64,000 bases of DNA from Paenibacillus sinensis (GCF_019904155.1 NZ_JAHCMB010000026.1:120933-184932); one strand, 5' to 3'; counted from the stretch's first letter, positions 1 to 8,746 are shown. Translations and numbers: made by a program. Notes: generated by a model not told the origin, from the sequence alone.

Positions 1-58
1 TGGAGAAATGCCGCTCCTCGGCGACTGTGACAAATACACGAAGCGCATCGGTAATCAT
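1..58 (-). CDS. LysR-family transcriptional regulator (5' end only)
   Basis: Read on the minus strand from an ATG at 58, the sequence encodes MITDALRVFVTVAEERHFS and then leaves the window. This is the classic start of a LysR-type winged helix-turn-helix (first helix followed by the 'AEERHFS' turn). It is divergent from the YeiH-family gene at 258, and LysR regulators commonly control a divergently transcribed membrane protein of this type. Only 19 residues are visible, so effector and full length are unknown. Confidence 0.75.
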   Translation of the reverse strand, partial: MITDALRVFVTVAEERHFS

Positions 59-124
59 AGCGAATCCTCATTTTTGTGGACTTTAAACCTGATCTTAATG
101 CTTTTTTGGTGGCTGCACAAGGAG

Positions 125-147
125 AATCATTACTAAAACTAATGATT
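125..147. promoter_or_regulatory. Candidate LysR operator (inverted repeat)
   Basis: AATCATTA, seven bases, then TAATGATT: a perfect 8-bp inverted repeat lying between the divergent LysR and YeiH genes. A TATAAT -10 hexamer lies at 189-194 with only a weak -35 (TTCACT, 166-171), as expected for an activator-dependent promoter. Assignment to the LysR protein is inferred from position. Confidence 0.45.
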
Positions 148-257
148 GAGATAGCAAATCGGTATTTCACTCTGTTCATTGCCGAATCTATAATGAGAAG
201 CGTCAGCAAGAACCCGGGCTTGCGGTAAGGGTATTACGTGAGGGAGTGAGGTTCGTG

Positions 258-1334
258 ATGCGAACAGATTATATCCAGTTTACAAAAGCGCATAGCGTGC
301 ATAATTTCATTAAAGGGCTTGGGCTCTGCCTGTTCTTGGCGGTCTGCGCCAAATTGCTGTCGGAGCTGCCGTATTTCGGTATCCTGGGCCAGCTGGTGAT
401 CGCCATTTTGCTTGGAATGGGGTGGAGGGGGATTTTCGGTATGCCGGCCGGGGCGGAAGAAGGGGCCGCTTTTGCCGGAAAAAAGCTGCTTCGGTACGGA
501 ATCATTCTTCTCGGGATGCGGCTGAATTTGAGCGATATTGCGCATGCGGGCTTCAAAGTGTTTCTGCTGGTCATCCTGCAGATTGCCTTTACACTCGCCG
601 TTATGCTGGGGCTGGCCCGTCTGCTGAAGCTTGATCCCGGAGTCGGTCTGTTGACGGCCTGCGGAACAGCCATATGCGGAGCCGCCGCCGTTGCAGCCAT
701 TTCGCCGCAGATCAAGGCGAACGATGAGGAGACGGCAACCGCCGTGGCGACGGTCGCGCTGCTCGGAACGGTCTGGACCTTTGTATATACATTATCTCTC
801 CCCTGGCTCGGGCTGAGTTCAGCCGGATATGGGGTGTTCGCCGGAGCGAGTCTTCATGAGATCGCCCATGTTATTGCCGCCGCCGGTCCGGCCGGACGGG
901 AAGCGCTAGATCTGGCCGTTGTCGTGAAGCTAACGCGGGTGGCAATGCTCGTCCCTGTCGCGCTGGGTATCGGCTTCTGGGATGCCCGGAAGAGAACGAA
1001 GAAATTACGGATAACAAGCAACGAAGTGTTAACTGTAGATAAACCTCAGCCAGAGAGGGCCAGATGGAGGGAGATTCCGGTGCCCTGGTTCATCCTGGGC
1101 TTTCTGTTCATGAGCGGTCTAAATACGCTGAAGCTGATACCAACTCCGGCATCCGATGCTGTCGTAACCGGGGCTTATCAGCTGATGGCAATGGCTATGG
1201 CCGGTCTCGGCCTTGGCGTGAACGCCGCATCGCTCATCAGGAAGGGAGTCAAACCGCTTGCGGCAGGCGTGATTGGTTCGGTGCTGCTGTCGGGTTTCGT
1301 CTATGGCCTGATTGCCTGGTTCCGATTAGGGTAA
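258..1334 (+). CDS. yeiH: YeiH/UPF0324 family putative sulfate exporter
   Basis: A 358-residue integral membrane protein of the YeiH (UPF0324) family, usually described as a putative sulfate exporter. About ten hydrophobic segments are visible, together with family-like stretches such as GTAICGAAAVAAISPQIKA and SLHEIAHVIAAAG in the middle. I chose ATG 258 because GTGAGG lies about seven bases upstream; an in-frame GTG at 246 has poor spacing. The divergent LysR gene and the inverted repeat between them suggest local control. The substrate is not proven for the family, so 'sulfate exporter' is a family label and not a deduction from this sequence. Confidence 0.85.
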   Translation: MRTDYIQFTKAHSVHNFIKGLGLCLFLAVCAKLLSELPYFGILGQLVIAILLGMGWRGIFGMPAGAEEGAAFAGKKLLRYGIILLGMRLNLSDIAHAGFKVFLLVILQIAFTLAVMLGLARLLKLDPGVGLLTACGTAICGAAAVAAISPQIKANDEETATAVATVALLGTVWTFVYTLSLPWLGLSSAGYGVFAGASLHEIAHVIAAAGPAGREALDLAVVVKLTRVAMLVPVALGIGFWDARKRTKKLRITSNEVLTVDKPQPERARWREIPVPWFILGFLFMSGLNTLKLIPTPASDAVVTGAYQLMAMAMAGLGLGVNAASLIRKGVKPLAAGVIGSVLLSGFVYGLIAWFRLG

Positions 1335-1336
1335 CC

Positions 1337-1420
1337 CGGACATTCCCGTAAGCGAGAATATGAGAATCGTCAAACAGCCGGTGATATAGTACAAATGCCG
1401 GGCATTATTCTGAAACCGCT
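1337..1420 (+). repeat. Dispersed repeat, copy 1 (conserved peptide frame GHSRKREYENRQTAG)
   Basis: A 48-nt block (1337-1384) recurs at 8540-8587 with two differences, and a 17-nt tail (1404-1420) recurs at 8649-8665 with one. Read on the plus strand both copies encode GHSRKREYENRQTAG, then a variable part, then IILKPLH. Here the frame is that of the upstream yeiH gene, directly after its stop, and it ends GHSRKREYENRQTAG...IILKPLHSNK-stop. No start codon or ribosome binding site precedes it. The rest of the 200-bp gap to the symporter gene shows nothing else I recognise. Confidence 0.6.
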
Positions 1421-1534
1421 CCACAGCAATAAATAACGCCCACGGCGGGCAGTAGTGAACTGCTCGTTGCAGGCGTTGCTGCTTGAAGCCCTTATAATTC
1501 TTTTTCTGAATAATATTGTTGTTCTGAACCTCTG

Positions 1535-2893
1535 CTATTGTGCTCTTCTTAATTCCAGCTCCGCAATAATCTCATGATGCGGCTTCTCCCATTTGTACAT
1601 GAATGCCAGAATGAGAATGGATAACAAGCACAGTACGATCGGGAGCCAGATAAAGCTGATTTCGATCATGCGAAGAGCGGAGGAAGTCTGTGTCTGATTG
1701 GCAACATAGCCCCCGGCGGCCAGCAGCCAAGCCGGAATAGCACCACCGAGACCTGAGCCTAATTTAATGGCAATCCCGGATGCGGTTGAAGCCAGCAAGC
1801 CTTGAGCGCGAACGCCCGATTTCCATTCACCATAGTCTACAGTGTCCGCAATCAAGGCAAACAGCAGACCTACAGGCAGTCCCAGGCCAATCGCTCCAAC
1901 GACCGTACCCGTTAGCAGCATGAAGGTGCTCTGCTGACCCAGATAAATAATGAATTGACCCAGCATGCAGATGGCCATTCCAATGATCATCAAGGTTTTT
2001 TTGCTGGATTTTTTAGACAGAAGCGGTACAAAAATAATTCCTACCAGGGTCAGCGATCCCAGTGTATTTACTGTAGCTACCATATCCGGCTGATTCAGGT
2101 TGTAGGTAATATAATAAATCCCGGAAGACAGCTTGATCACATACAGGATGAAGAACACTACACCAACCAAGACCCCGGCATACCAGGGCAAATTGCCCTT
2201 GATCGCCTTAATGCTCTCCTTGACCGGCAAGGACTTGCCGCCTGATTTATCCTGGACGCGCTCTCTGGTGTTAAGGAACGTAATCAGGAACATGACCAGC
2301 CCCACAATGCCGAACAGAATCATCGTATGAAAGAAGCCCTTCTGCTGATCGCCATTGCCGAAAAATGCTACAAGTGGCAATAAGGTCAAGTTCACAATCA
2401 AGCCGCCAAATTGTCCGCCAAACATCCGGAAGCTGTTGGCTACAGTTCTTTCCTGGATGTCACTGGACAGGCTGGGAAGAAGCGTAGTTAACGGGTTGTT
2501 CACCGCCGTGTACAGAATATTAGATGCAATATAGAAAATATAGGCATAGGCCAGCTTGCCGGAAGCACTTAGCTCAGGGCCCATAAACAGCAATGTGGTT
2601 ACAATGGCAAAGGGGAGGCAGGACCACAGAATCCACGGACGCGATTTCCCCCACCGCGTATGTGTCTTGTCTATAAGAATACCTAGGATGGGGCTGTCAA
2701 CCATATCAACAAGGCGTGCTACCAGCAAGAGCGTACCAACAGCCGCAGCTCCAATTCCATATATATCGGTAAAATAGTACGTCAGATACGTCGTAACCAC
2801 CGCATAGATCAAGTTCGAGGCCGTATCTCCCAGACCGTAGCTTACCTTTTCCAGCAAGGATAACTTTTGATTTGACTCTTCTCTTATTGCCAT
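1535..2893 (-). CDS. GPH-family sugar:cation symporter (MFS)
   Basis: A 452-residue, roughly 12-segment transporter of the glycoside-pentoside-hexuronide (GPH/MFS_2) family, the type of UidB, XynP and YicJ. Visible family features are the N-terminal 'EKVSYGLGDTASNLIYAVVTTYLTYYFTDIYGI' region (residues ~14-47) and the loop 'DKTHTRWGKSRPWILW' (~80-95). These transporters bring in oligosaccharides or glycosides with a cation. It lies 36 bp behind the GH3 glycosidase on the same strand and probably shares its promoter at ~5.05 kb. The pair would import and then hydrolyse a plant-derived glycoside in the cytoplasm. Substrate is not determinable from sequence alone; xylosides or beta-glucosides are likely from the neighbours. 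Confidence 0.88.
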   Translation of the reverse strand: MAIREESNQKLSLLEKVSYGLGDTASNLIYAVVTTYLTYYFTDIYGIGAAAVGTLLLVARLVDMVDSPILGILIDKTHTRWGKSRPWILWSCLPFAIVTTLLFMGPELSASGKLAYAYIFYIASNILYTAVNNPLTTLLPSLSSDIQERTVANSFRMFGGQFGGLIVNLTLLPLVAFFGNGDQQKGFFHTMILFGIVGLVMFLITFLNTRERVQDKSGGKSLPVKESIKAIKGNLPWYAGVLVGVVFFILYVIKLSSGIYYITYNLNQPDMVATVNTLGSLTLVGIIFVPLLSKKSSKKTLMIIGMAICMLGQFIIYLGQQSTFMLLTGTVVGAIGLGLPVGLLFALIADTVDYGEWKSGVRAQGLLASTASGIAIKLGSGLGGAIPAWLLAAGGYVANQTQTSSALRMIEISFIWLPIVLCLLSILILAFMYKWEKPHHEIIAELELRRAQ

Positions 2894-2929
2894 TGTGCAT
2901 CCTCCAGATGGGAACGTATTGTATAAGCC

Positions 2930-4975
2930 TTATAAGCGAATGCTTCCTTGGATCAGATCCTTCTCAGCACTGCTGTTGCCGATGTATACCTCATAGTCCA
3001 TATGCTCAAGCTCCCATTGATTTGTGGCTGGGTTGAACCATTTGATTTTTTCAATAGGGCAAGCGATATCCACTTTCGTTGATTGTCCCGGCTTCAGCGT
3101 CACACGTTTAAAGCCGCGCAGCACCTTCACCGGACGATCCACCTTGGAATTCCGAAAGCCGACATAGAGCTGAAGCACTTCATCTCCGGTCACGCGTCCT
3201 GTGTTCTTCACCTCGCAGCTGGCGACAATTTGATTATCAACGACGGTAAAGTCTGCGTTGGAGAGTGCAAAGCCGGTATAGGACAATCCGAAGCCGTATG
3301 CCAGGGAGGGCTTGATTCCTTCCTTGTCCAGCTTAGTGTACCCATGGTAGTACTCATATTTTATCTCGCTCGCATCCCAATCCACCTGAGGGAGATGACT
3401 TTCACTGGCTGGTACGACAAAAGGCAATTTACCGCCCGGATTCACATCACCGAACAAGGTTTTTGCAATCGCTGTGCCGCCTTCCATGCCTGGATAATAC
3501 GCCATCAGAATGGCAGATACAGATGATTTCCATTCCTCGATCATGATCATGTTGCCGCCAATCAGCACGACAGCGGACTGCTTATTCATTGGTCCAACCG
3601 CATTAATCAATGCAATATCGTTCGGATGCAGGCCAAGGCTGTTTTGGCGGTCTCCGCCCGCTTTGAGATCCGCATCTTCGTTCGTAACGGATTCCCCTTC
3701 ATCATCGTGGTCGTAGCCTGCGACGAACACAACCGCATCCGAGGTCTTAGCCAACTGCTTGGCCTGCTCCAGATCATCGCCGTTATTGAAGACCACTTCG
3801 GCAGTAGGCAGCAATCGCTGAATTCCTTCCAGTGCAGTTACAACATAAGGAGGGAACACGCGGCTTGAGCCATGGTCGCCGATATTGCTCTTGTTGCCAA
3901 GCTCCCCAATAACAGCAACGCGCTTTGTTGCGGTCTTGGAGAACGGGAGGACATGCCCCTCATTTTTCATCAGAGTCATGGACTTCTCGGCAGCCTCCAG
4001 CGCCAAAGCAATATGCTCAGGGGATGCGATCAGGTCCTTGCTGTATACAGTACCTTGATCGGCTTCCGTAAACGCAAGCATCGTTCGTACGATCCGGATT
4101 GCCGCAGCATCGATCTTATCTTCACTAACCTGATTAGTTCTGACGGCTTCCACCAGCTTGTCGCCAAAAAACTTGGTATGGCACATTTCAACATCCATGC
4201 CGCCATTGGCAGCCGCTACCGTATCCTTCACCCCCCAGGCAAAATCACTGACAACGAAGCCGTCGAAATCCCATTCGCCCTTCAACACTTGATTCAGCAA
4301 ATAGTCATGATGTCCGCAATGAATACCCTGGTACAAATTGTACGCACTCATCACACTGCCGGCGCCCGCATCGATGCAATCCTTAAAGTGCGGCAGGAAT
4401 ACCTCGCGTTCCGTACGTTTGTCGGCCAGAACACTTACCTTGAAGCGTGCCCATTCCATACTGTTGAACGCATAATGCTTCACGCAAGCGATTACATTTT
4501 CTTGCTGAACCCCCTTGACCAGGGATGATCCCATCACGCCGAGGTGGAACGATTCTTCGCCATATACCTCCTGGCTTCTGCCCCAACCGGGATTGTAGGG
4601 GAGATTAATGCAAACGCCTCCAAAAAAGTTGCCGCCCTGCGCATGCACTTCCTTGCCAATAGCATGTCCGATGCGTTCCTCCAGCTCTGGCTCAAAAGAG
4701 GCGCCTCTAGCCATAGACACCGGAAAACAGGTGCTGTTGCCGGATACCACACCGCGTGGTCCGTCGACGAACTTCAATTTCGGCACGCCCAGCTGCTCAT
4801 TGCCGCCTGCCGGATAAGGTCTCCAGTTATAATGTCTGACTTTAAAATCGTCCAGCATCTCTTCCATGGACACCTGGCCGCTCATGAGATGCACTTTTTC
4901 TTCCAAGCTCATTCGACTTACAATTTCTTTCGCTTGTGCCGTGAAGGATAACCGAAACTGTTTATTTGCTTTCAA
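2930..4975 (-). CDS. Glycoside hydrolase family 3 (beta-glucosidase/xylosidase type)
   Basis: A 681-residue GH3 enzyme with no signal peptide, so cytoplasmic. The (alpha/beta)8 domain carries 'KFVDGPRG' (~70-77) and 'KHYAFNS' (~165). The nucleophile aspartate is in 'GFVVSDFAWG' (~245). The alpha/beta sandwich domain follows ('VAVIGELGN', 'VVFVAGYDHDDEGE', which may supply the acid/base glutamate). A fibronectin III-like domain ends the protein ('LQLYVGFRNSKVDRPVKVLRGFKRV'). The reaction is release of terminal beta-linked sugars. It heads a two-gene unit with the GPH symporter and is separated from the AraC/GH39 regulator by 221 bp holding a good promoter. Exact specificity (glucose or xylose) cannot be read from the sequence. 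Confidence 0.92.
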   Translation of the reverse strand: MKANKQFRLSFTAQAKEIVSRMSLEEKVHLMSGQVSMEEMLDDFKVRHYNWRPYPAGGNEQLGVPKLKFVDGPRGVVSGNSTCFPVSMARGASFEPELEERIGHAIGKEVHAQGGNFFGGVCINLPYNPGWGRSQEVYGEESFHLGVMGSSLVKGVQQENVIACVKHYAFNSMEWARFKVSVLADKRTEREVFLPHFKDCIDAGAGSVMSAYNLYQGIHCGHHDYLLNQVLKGEWDFDGFVVSDFAWGVKDTVAAANGGMDVEMCHTKFFGDKLVEAVRTNQVSEDKIDAAAIRIVRTMLAFTEADQGTVYSKDLIASPEHIALALEAAEKSMTLMKNEGHVLPFSKTATKRVAVIGELGNKSNIGDHGSSRVFPPYVVTALEGIQRLLPTAEVVFNNGDDLEQAKQLAKTSDAVVFVAGYDHDDEGESVTNEDADLKAGGDRQNSLGLHPNDIALINAVGPMNKQSAVVLIGGNMIMIEEWKSSVSAILMAYYPGMEGGTAIAKTLFGDVNPGGKLPFVVPASESHLPQVDWDASEIKYEYYHGYTKLDKEGIKPSLAYGFGLSYTGFALSNADFTVVDNQIVASCEVKNTGRVTGDEVLQLYVGFRNSKVDRPVKVLRGFKRVTLKPGQSTKVDIACPIEKIKWFNPATNQWELEHMDYEVYIGNSSAEKDLIQGSIRL

Positions 4976-5025
4976 GATGATCTTCCTCCAGTCATGAATT
5001 TGCAGTATTCATAAAACCGCTTTCA

Positions 5026-5076
5026 GATTCGAAGTTTTATAAATACCATTGGTTAAAGTGTAGTCCAATTCGAATC
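5026..5076 (-). promoter_or_regulatory. Promoter of the GH3-symporter unit, bracketed by an inverted repeat
   Basis: On the minus strand TTGGAC (5063-5068) and TATTTA (5040-5045) are separated by exactly 17 bases, giving a plausible sigma-A promoter. GATTCGAA (5026-5033) and its complement TTCGAATC (5069-5076) flank it on both sides. One half-site sits just upstream of the -35 and the other at about the start point, as expected if a regulator loops or blocks the promoter. The adjacent AraC protein is the obvious candidate. Confidence 0.55.
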
Positions 5077-5157
5077 GCAGTTCCTTCCTGTTTCTTAGGT
5101 GAAGCATAGGGAAGAAAGCGCATTCTTAATTGATACGAACCAAGTATCAGAAAAAAA

Positions 5158-5196
5158 CCAAGAAATCACCCCTAAAATAACAGGGGATTTCTTGGC
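5158..5196 (-). terminator. Rho-independent terminator of the AraC/GH39 gene
   Basis: CCAAGAAATC-ACCCCT, loop, then GGGG-ATTTCTTGG. It forms a long stem directly after the AraC stop codon and is followed on the minus strand by a run of seven T. Confidence 0.9.
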
Positions 5197-7662
5197 TCAG
5201 TTGTACAGCTTATTCAAGGTCAGGCATTCGATGCCATGAACCGGGACATGCAGGGAAAACTGAAAATCGCCTTTCAGGGTAACCTGCCTGATTCGCAGCG
5301 CCGGCCTGGAGATGTTCTTGAGATATTCAGTCTCTTCATCGTTCAGATCAACATATTCCCCCATCCGGACCCATTCGTCATAGGCCGACCCATGGTCTCG
5401 GTTCAGGCTGTATTGCTTGCATTTATAGGTCCCGTAAATATTTTGCAGATGAATATCAACCGACAAATCACTGGATTCCTCGAAATTATGGTAGATTTGC
5501 TGCTCTTGCTGCTCGCTTCTCACATATAGCTGGTTCAGATAAGTGTGGTTATACACCAGAATCTGAATGTTATCCCCTTGCCTCGTCATGATGTAGTTTT
5601 TTCCCTTGGCGGTCACCATACTACCCAGTTTGGACAAAAATACGAAAGCAAAATAGGCCGATTTCTTGATGCCCTCCGTATTAATCAGACCTGTTCCTCC
5701 GTAAAAAGGTGTATTCTTGATATCCCATTCATAGAGAAGGTCCGAGGCTGACAGAAAGCCGATCGCATGGGCACTTGCCGCCGATTCATCAAGCATATTG
5801 TCGATAATAAATGTCGCCATAAATGCCGTGTCGTGGAGTGAGTTGGTGACATCCCAGCTCAGGTTCCAGCGAGTGACGATAAATTCAACATCTTCCGGAT
5901 AGTGGGTTCTCAACATTCGGTGTGACCTGGCCAGCACATGCTTGGTGTGATTTTTGGACTCGTATTGAAAGGGGATAGATTGAATGTCTACTGGATCTGC
6001 GGAAGAACGCTCCCCCCATTCGATAAAATTGATCCGGTTATGGTAAATATTGCAGCTATAAAAATCAATTGGCACATCGTGGTCCCGGCAAAATTCCAGC
6101 AGTCGCTCCGAAGGCTGCTCATTTGTGTGGAAATTCTCAGCCGCAGGCCCCACCTTGATCAAGGGTGAAATCCCCTTAATCAGCAGCGCCGTCTGTCTGT
6201 ACAATTCAAAATACTGCTCCAGCGTGCCGCTCCAGTGGATGCCATATACCGGAAACTCCGTCCATATCTGGACATACCATGTTGATACGCTATCCAAACC
6301 ATACCGGTTAATGCAATTCGTAATGAAGGATTGGACCAGCGCCAGCCACTGACTCATTTCCTTCGGAGGTGAGGTATTACCCTGATAGTTGAAAAAACTG
6401 GTGCTTTTGCTGGCAAAGGGGAGCGGCATATAGCTTAGACAAATAAAGGGCTTGACCTCAATATCCCGTAAATAATCGAGAATATGATTCACGAATTTCC
6501 AGTTGAATTTCAATCCGTCCTGATCCTTCTGGATAATATCCATTTCCTGATTGAAAATCCCCTCAAACCGGATAAATTCGATCGGAATGTCTTCCTTCAT
6601 CTCCGTAATCTGATCACGAATGTTCTGATTCAGCAATGTATGGGCTGAGCCGATGTTCATCAGCTTGCTCCAGACCGGCTTCAGCTTATATCCCTCGAAC
6701 TGGATATCCTTGATCATGGAAATCTGCAGCGTATTTTCTTCCAGCATGCTGGATTCAATCAACTGCGAGGCATAGTCTTGAATTTTGGCCTCGTGTACAG
6801 CCCCCATACAAGGTGCGCCTCCGGGAGCACTTGTCTCCTGCCACCGTCTTTTTACCTGTAGCGGCGTTGCGTCAAATTCATGCTTGATCGCCTTGTAATA
6901 GCTCTTCTCATCGCTAAAGCCGGAGGACAGGGCGATGTTCATGATCGACGCATTCTGGGATTGCAGCAAATATAAAGAATATCTGATTCGTATCTTCTCC
7001 AGGTACGCTTTGAACGTGAGACCGATATTTTTTCGGAAAATGTCGGACAAATACGAGGAATTGTAATGCTGCTCCCGGGCGATTTCGTTCAAGGTTATTT
7101 TCCCTTTGAAATCCCTTTCAACCTCGTTCAAAATTTGCCGGACAATGTTGACATCCTGTGAGGAAGACGAATGGCTCGGGGCCATCCGGTGCGCTGGCCG
7201 GCTAAAGCGAGAGGTTAGATAATCCAAGAGCTGAATAACCTCCTGGTGTCCTTGATGGTTTGAATGATATATAGAGTTAAATAACCGGCTTAGCAAAATG
7301 CGAATGATATCATAGGCCTTCTGATTATCTTCGCTGTTTCTGAAAGACCTCACATCAAACTGCAGATCATAAAAGTCGGGATGGTATTTGGAGAGAAACA
7401 GGCTGTCCAGATGGACCTGGATAAAATGCGTGTCCGGCGCCTGCGGAATGATGCGATGGAGCTCTAAATGATTAATAAGCAGAAGATCGTTATCGTTCAG
7501 ATCGTAATCCTGCCGCCTGATCGTCACCTTCAGCTTCCCCGCAGTGAGCCAGATCAACTCCAGACCCGAGTGTTGATGGAATTGTTCAGCGTTGCTCTCA
7601 TCGAAGGCGAAATATGCCGGATATCCCGGCAAATACGGAATGTGGGTCAGAGAATAGTTCAA
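5197..7662 (-). CDS. AraC-family regulator fused to a GH39-like domain lacking its nucleophile
   Basis: An 821-residue protein. Residues ~1-90 are an AraC-type cupin ('HQHSGLELIWLTAGKLKVTI'). Residues ~172-275 are two helix-turn-helices ('NEIAREQHYNSSYLSDIFRK', 'NIALSSGFSDEKSYYKAIKH'). Residues ~310-800 resemble the GH39 beta-xylosidase barrel and sandwich. In active GH39 enzymes the acid/base sits in an 'NEP' motif and the nucleophile in 'TEW'. Here the first is 'WTEF' (E469 retained) and the second is 'VTRWN', with R598 where the glutamate is expected. The domain is therefore probably a sugar sensor and not an enzyme. It neighbours the GH3/symporter unit and likely controls it. AraC-GH39 fusions are known in Firmicutes; the loss of the nucleophile is my reading of the motif. 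Confidence 0.85.
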   Translation of the reverse strand: MNYSLTHIPYLPGYPAYFAFDESNAEQFHQHSGLELIWLTAGKLKVTIRRQDYDLNDNDLLLINHLELHRIIPQAPDTHFIQVHLDSLFLSKYHPDFYDLQFDVRSFRNSEDNQKAYDIIRILLSRLFNSIYHSNHQGHQEVIQLLDYLTSRFSRPAHRMAPSHSSSSQDVNIVRQILNEVERDFKGKITLNEIAREQHYNSSYLSDIFRKNIGLTFKAYLEKIRIRYSLYLLQSQNASIMNIALSSGFSDEKSYYKAIKHEFDATPLQVKRRWQETSAPGGAPCMGAVHEAKIQDYASQLIESSMLEENTLQISMIKDIQFEGYKLKPVWSKLMNIGSAHTLLNQNIRDQITEMKEDIPIEFIRFEGIFNQEMDIIQKDQDGLKFNWKFVNHILDYLRDIEVKPFICLSYMPLPFASKSTSFFNYQGNTSPPKEMSQWLALVQSFITNCINRYGLDSVSTWYVQIWTEFPVYGIHWSGTLEQYFELYRQTALLIKGISPLIKVGPAAENFHTNEQPSERLLEFCRDHDVPIDFYSCNIYHNRINFIEWGERSSADPVDIQSIPFQYESKNHTKHVLARSHRMLRTHYPEDVEFIVTRWNLSWDVTNSLHDTAFMATFIIDNMLDESAASAHAIGFLSASDLLYEWDIKNTPFYGGTGLINTEGIKKSAYFAFVFLSKLGSMVTAKGKNYIMTRQGDNIQILVYNHTYLNQLYVRSEQQEQQIYHNFEESSDLSVDIHLQNIYGTYKCKQYSLNRDHGSAYDEWVRMGEYVDLNDEETEYLKNISRPALRIRQVTLKGDFQFSLHVPVHGIECLTLNKLYN

Positions 7663-7759
7663 ATCAACACCCCCTTTAGTAACTCATTATAACCAACCGG
7701 AATGAAGTTTTAATAGCAGATTGTCCATATTGGATTCCCCGGTAGGGCTCACCTTATCG

Positions 7760-8509
7760 TTAAACCCGCTGTACCGCCCATAACAGCACATCCAGCCGCC
7801 TGGTGTATGTAGTGACTGCCGGTTCGGCGGAAAGGCAGAGTCCATAGGATTGTGCAAGAGTATTCGTCTCAAGCCGGACCTTCGCGTTCTGGAGCGGCCA
7901 GGGGAGATGATGGATATCCCCTCTGTAGAGGTTCCCTTTCCGGTCGGCTGCATACAGGCAGTATCTTTCAATCAGCCAGTGAACAAGTGTGCCCGGTTCT
8001 GCATGAAATACGGTGCTGCCAGCCGCTTCATAGAGTGCGGAAAAAGCGGCTTCCCGGCCGAAACGCCGCCTTTCACTATTGTAATGAATACCGTCTACAT
8101 GGCGAACGGCCTTCATCAAGGCGTATTGGTAAGGAAGATGGGCGAAGATTCTCGCACCCGCGACCGCCAGACGGCTGGAGGCTTCCAGCGTCAGGAAGCA
8201 GATGCCGGGTATCCCGTTCCGTGAGACATAGGTTCTCAGGTTCAGCTCCAGGAAACGGCCTGCGAAGGGCAGCGGCGGTGTTCCGCGCAGCGTCAGAGGG
8301 TCAAGGATGAACGGGGACATGCTGACCCAGGGCCGTCCTTCATAGTATTCCAGTTCCACCCCTTGCGGCAAGTAGGGAAGAAGTTCCGCCTCATCGGCGG
8401 GCCAATGAAGAAACAGCAGATCGTTCCACACCTGCTTCATGACCCAGAATCCGCCGGGAAGCGGAAAGGGGCGATGCTGAATGTGCCTCAGAATTTCCCT
8501 GTTATTCAC
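7760..8509 (-). CDS. DUF2071 family protein (YqjF-like)
   Basis: A 249-residue member of the DUF2071/YqjF family, recognised from 'VMKQVWNDLLFLHWPADEAELLPYLPQGVELEYYEGRPWVSM' near the N-terminus and the C-terminal 'RLETNTLAQSYGL' region. The fold is related to acetoacetate decarboxylase, but no reaction is established. I place the start at GTG 8509 because AAGGAGG lies eight bases upstream; a longer reading frame to 8641 would run through a dispersed repeat and has no ribosome binding site. It appears to be a single-gene unit, with a divergent gene cluster starting at 8851. Confidence 0.82.
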   Translation of the reverse strand: MNNREILRHIQHRPFPLPGGFWVMKQVWNDLLFLHWPADEAELLPYLPQGVELEYYEGRPWVSMSPFILDPLTLRGTPPLPFAGRFLELNLRTYVSRNGIPGICFLTLEASSRLAVAGARIFAHLPYQYALMKAVRHVDGIHYNSERRRFGREAAFSALYEAAGSTVFHAEPGTLVHWLIERYCLYAADRKGNLYRGDIHHLPWPLQNAKVRLETNTLAQSYGLCLSAEPAVTTYTRRLDVLLWAVQRV

Positions 8510-8539
8510 GTTTTTTTCCTCCTTGATGTGTGGAGCAAT

Positions 8540-8665
8540 CGGACATTCCCGTAAGCGAGAATATGAGAACCGACAAACAGCCGGTGAAACAGAACAAGCC
8601 ATGGCGTCGGGGAACCCAGGTTTCCTGAATATGCCCTGCAAGCCGAATATTATTCTAAAACCGCT
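8540..8665 (+). repeat. Dispersed repeat, copy 2 (conserved peptide frame GHSRKREYENRQTAG)
   Basis: Second copy of the block at 1337-1420. The core (8540-8587) and tail (8649-8665) match copy 1, but the variable middle is 42 nt longer, which is 14 codons, so the frame is kept. Four differences in the aligned parts (aat/aac, cgt/cga, ctg/cta, ctc/ctt) are all synonymous in the plus-strand frame. The frame continues through the following terminator to a stop at about 8720. An ATG at about 8525 opens it but has no ribosome binding site. Confidence 0.6.
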
Positions 8666-8705
8666 TCATCCGTTTGGGGAAATGGATGAAGCGGTTTTCT
8701 TTTTC
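8657..8705 (+). terminator. Strong hairpin terminator with no obvious plus-strand gene before it
   Basis: AAAACCGCTTCATCC, 12-nt loop, GGATGAAGCGGTTTT, then CTTTTT. A near-perfect 15-bp stem. It overlaps the end of dispersed repeat copy 2, and no conventional plus-strand gene lies upstream of it. Confidence 0.8.
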
Positions 8706-8716
8706 AGGAATGCTGG

Positions 8717-8746
8717 TTGACATCGCTGCTGTGTTTGACCTATGAT
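8717..8746 (+). promoter_or_regulatory. Sigma-A promoter for the DUF6530/GIY-YIG pair
   Basis: TTGACA (8717-8722), 18 bases, TATGAT (8741-8746). Downstream, three exact tandem copies of ATTAGTAA fill 8761-8784 in the leader before the gene at 8851. The rest of the 341-bp gap holds the repeat and terminator already listed. Confidence 0.7.

Noticed and set aside
1335..1540. Minus-strand membrane-protein fragment ending in GCLTILIFSLTGMSGLP
   Set aside because: The frame is open for ~70 codons but has no start, begins inside the symporter gene, and the plus-strand frame explains the two repeat copies better through synonymous differences.
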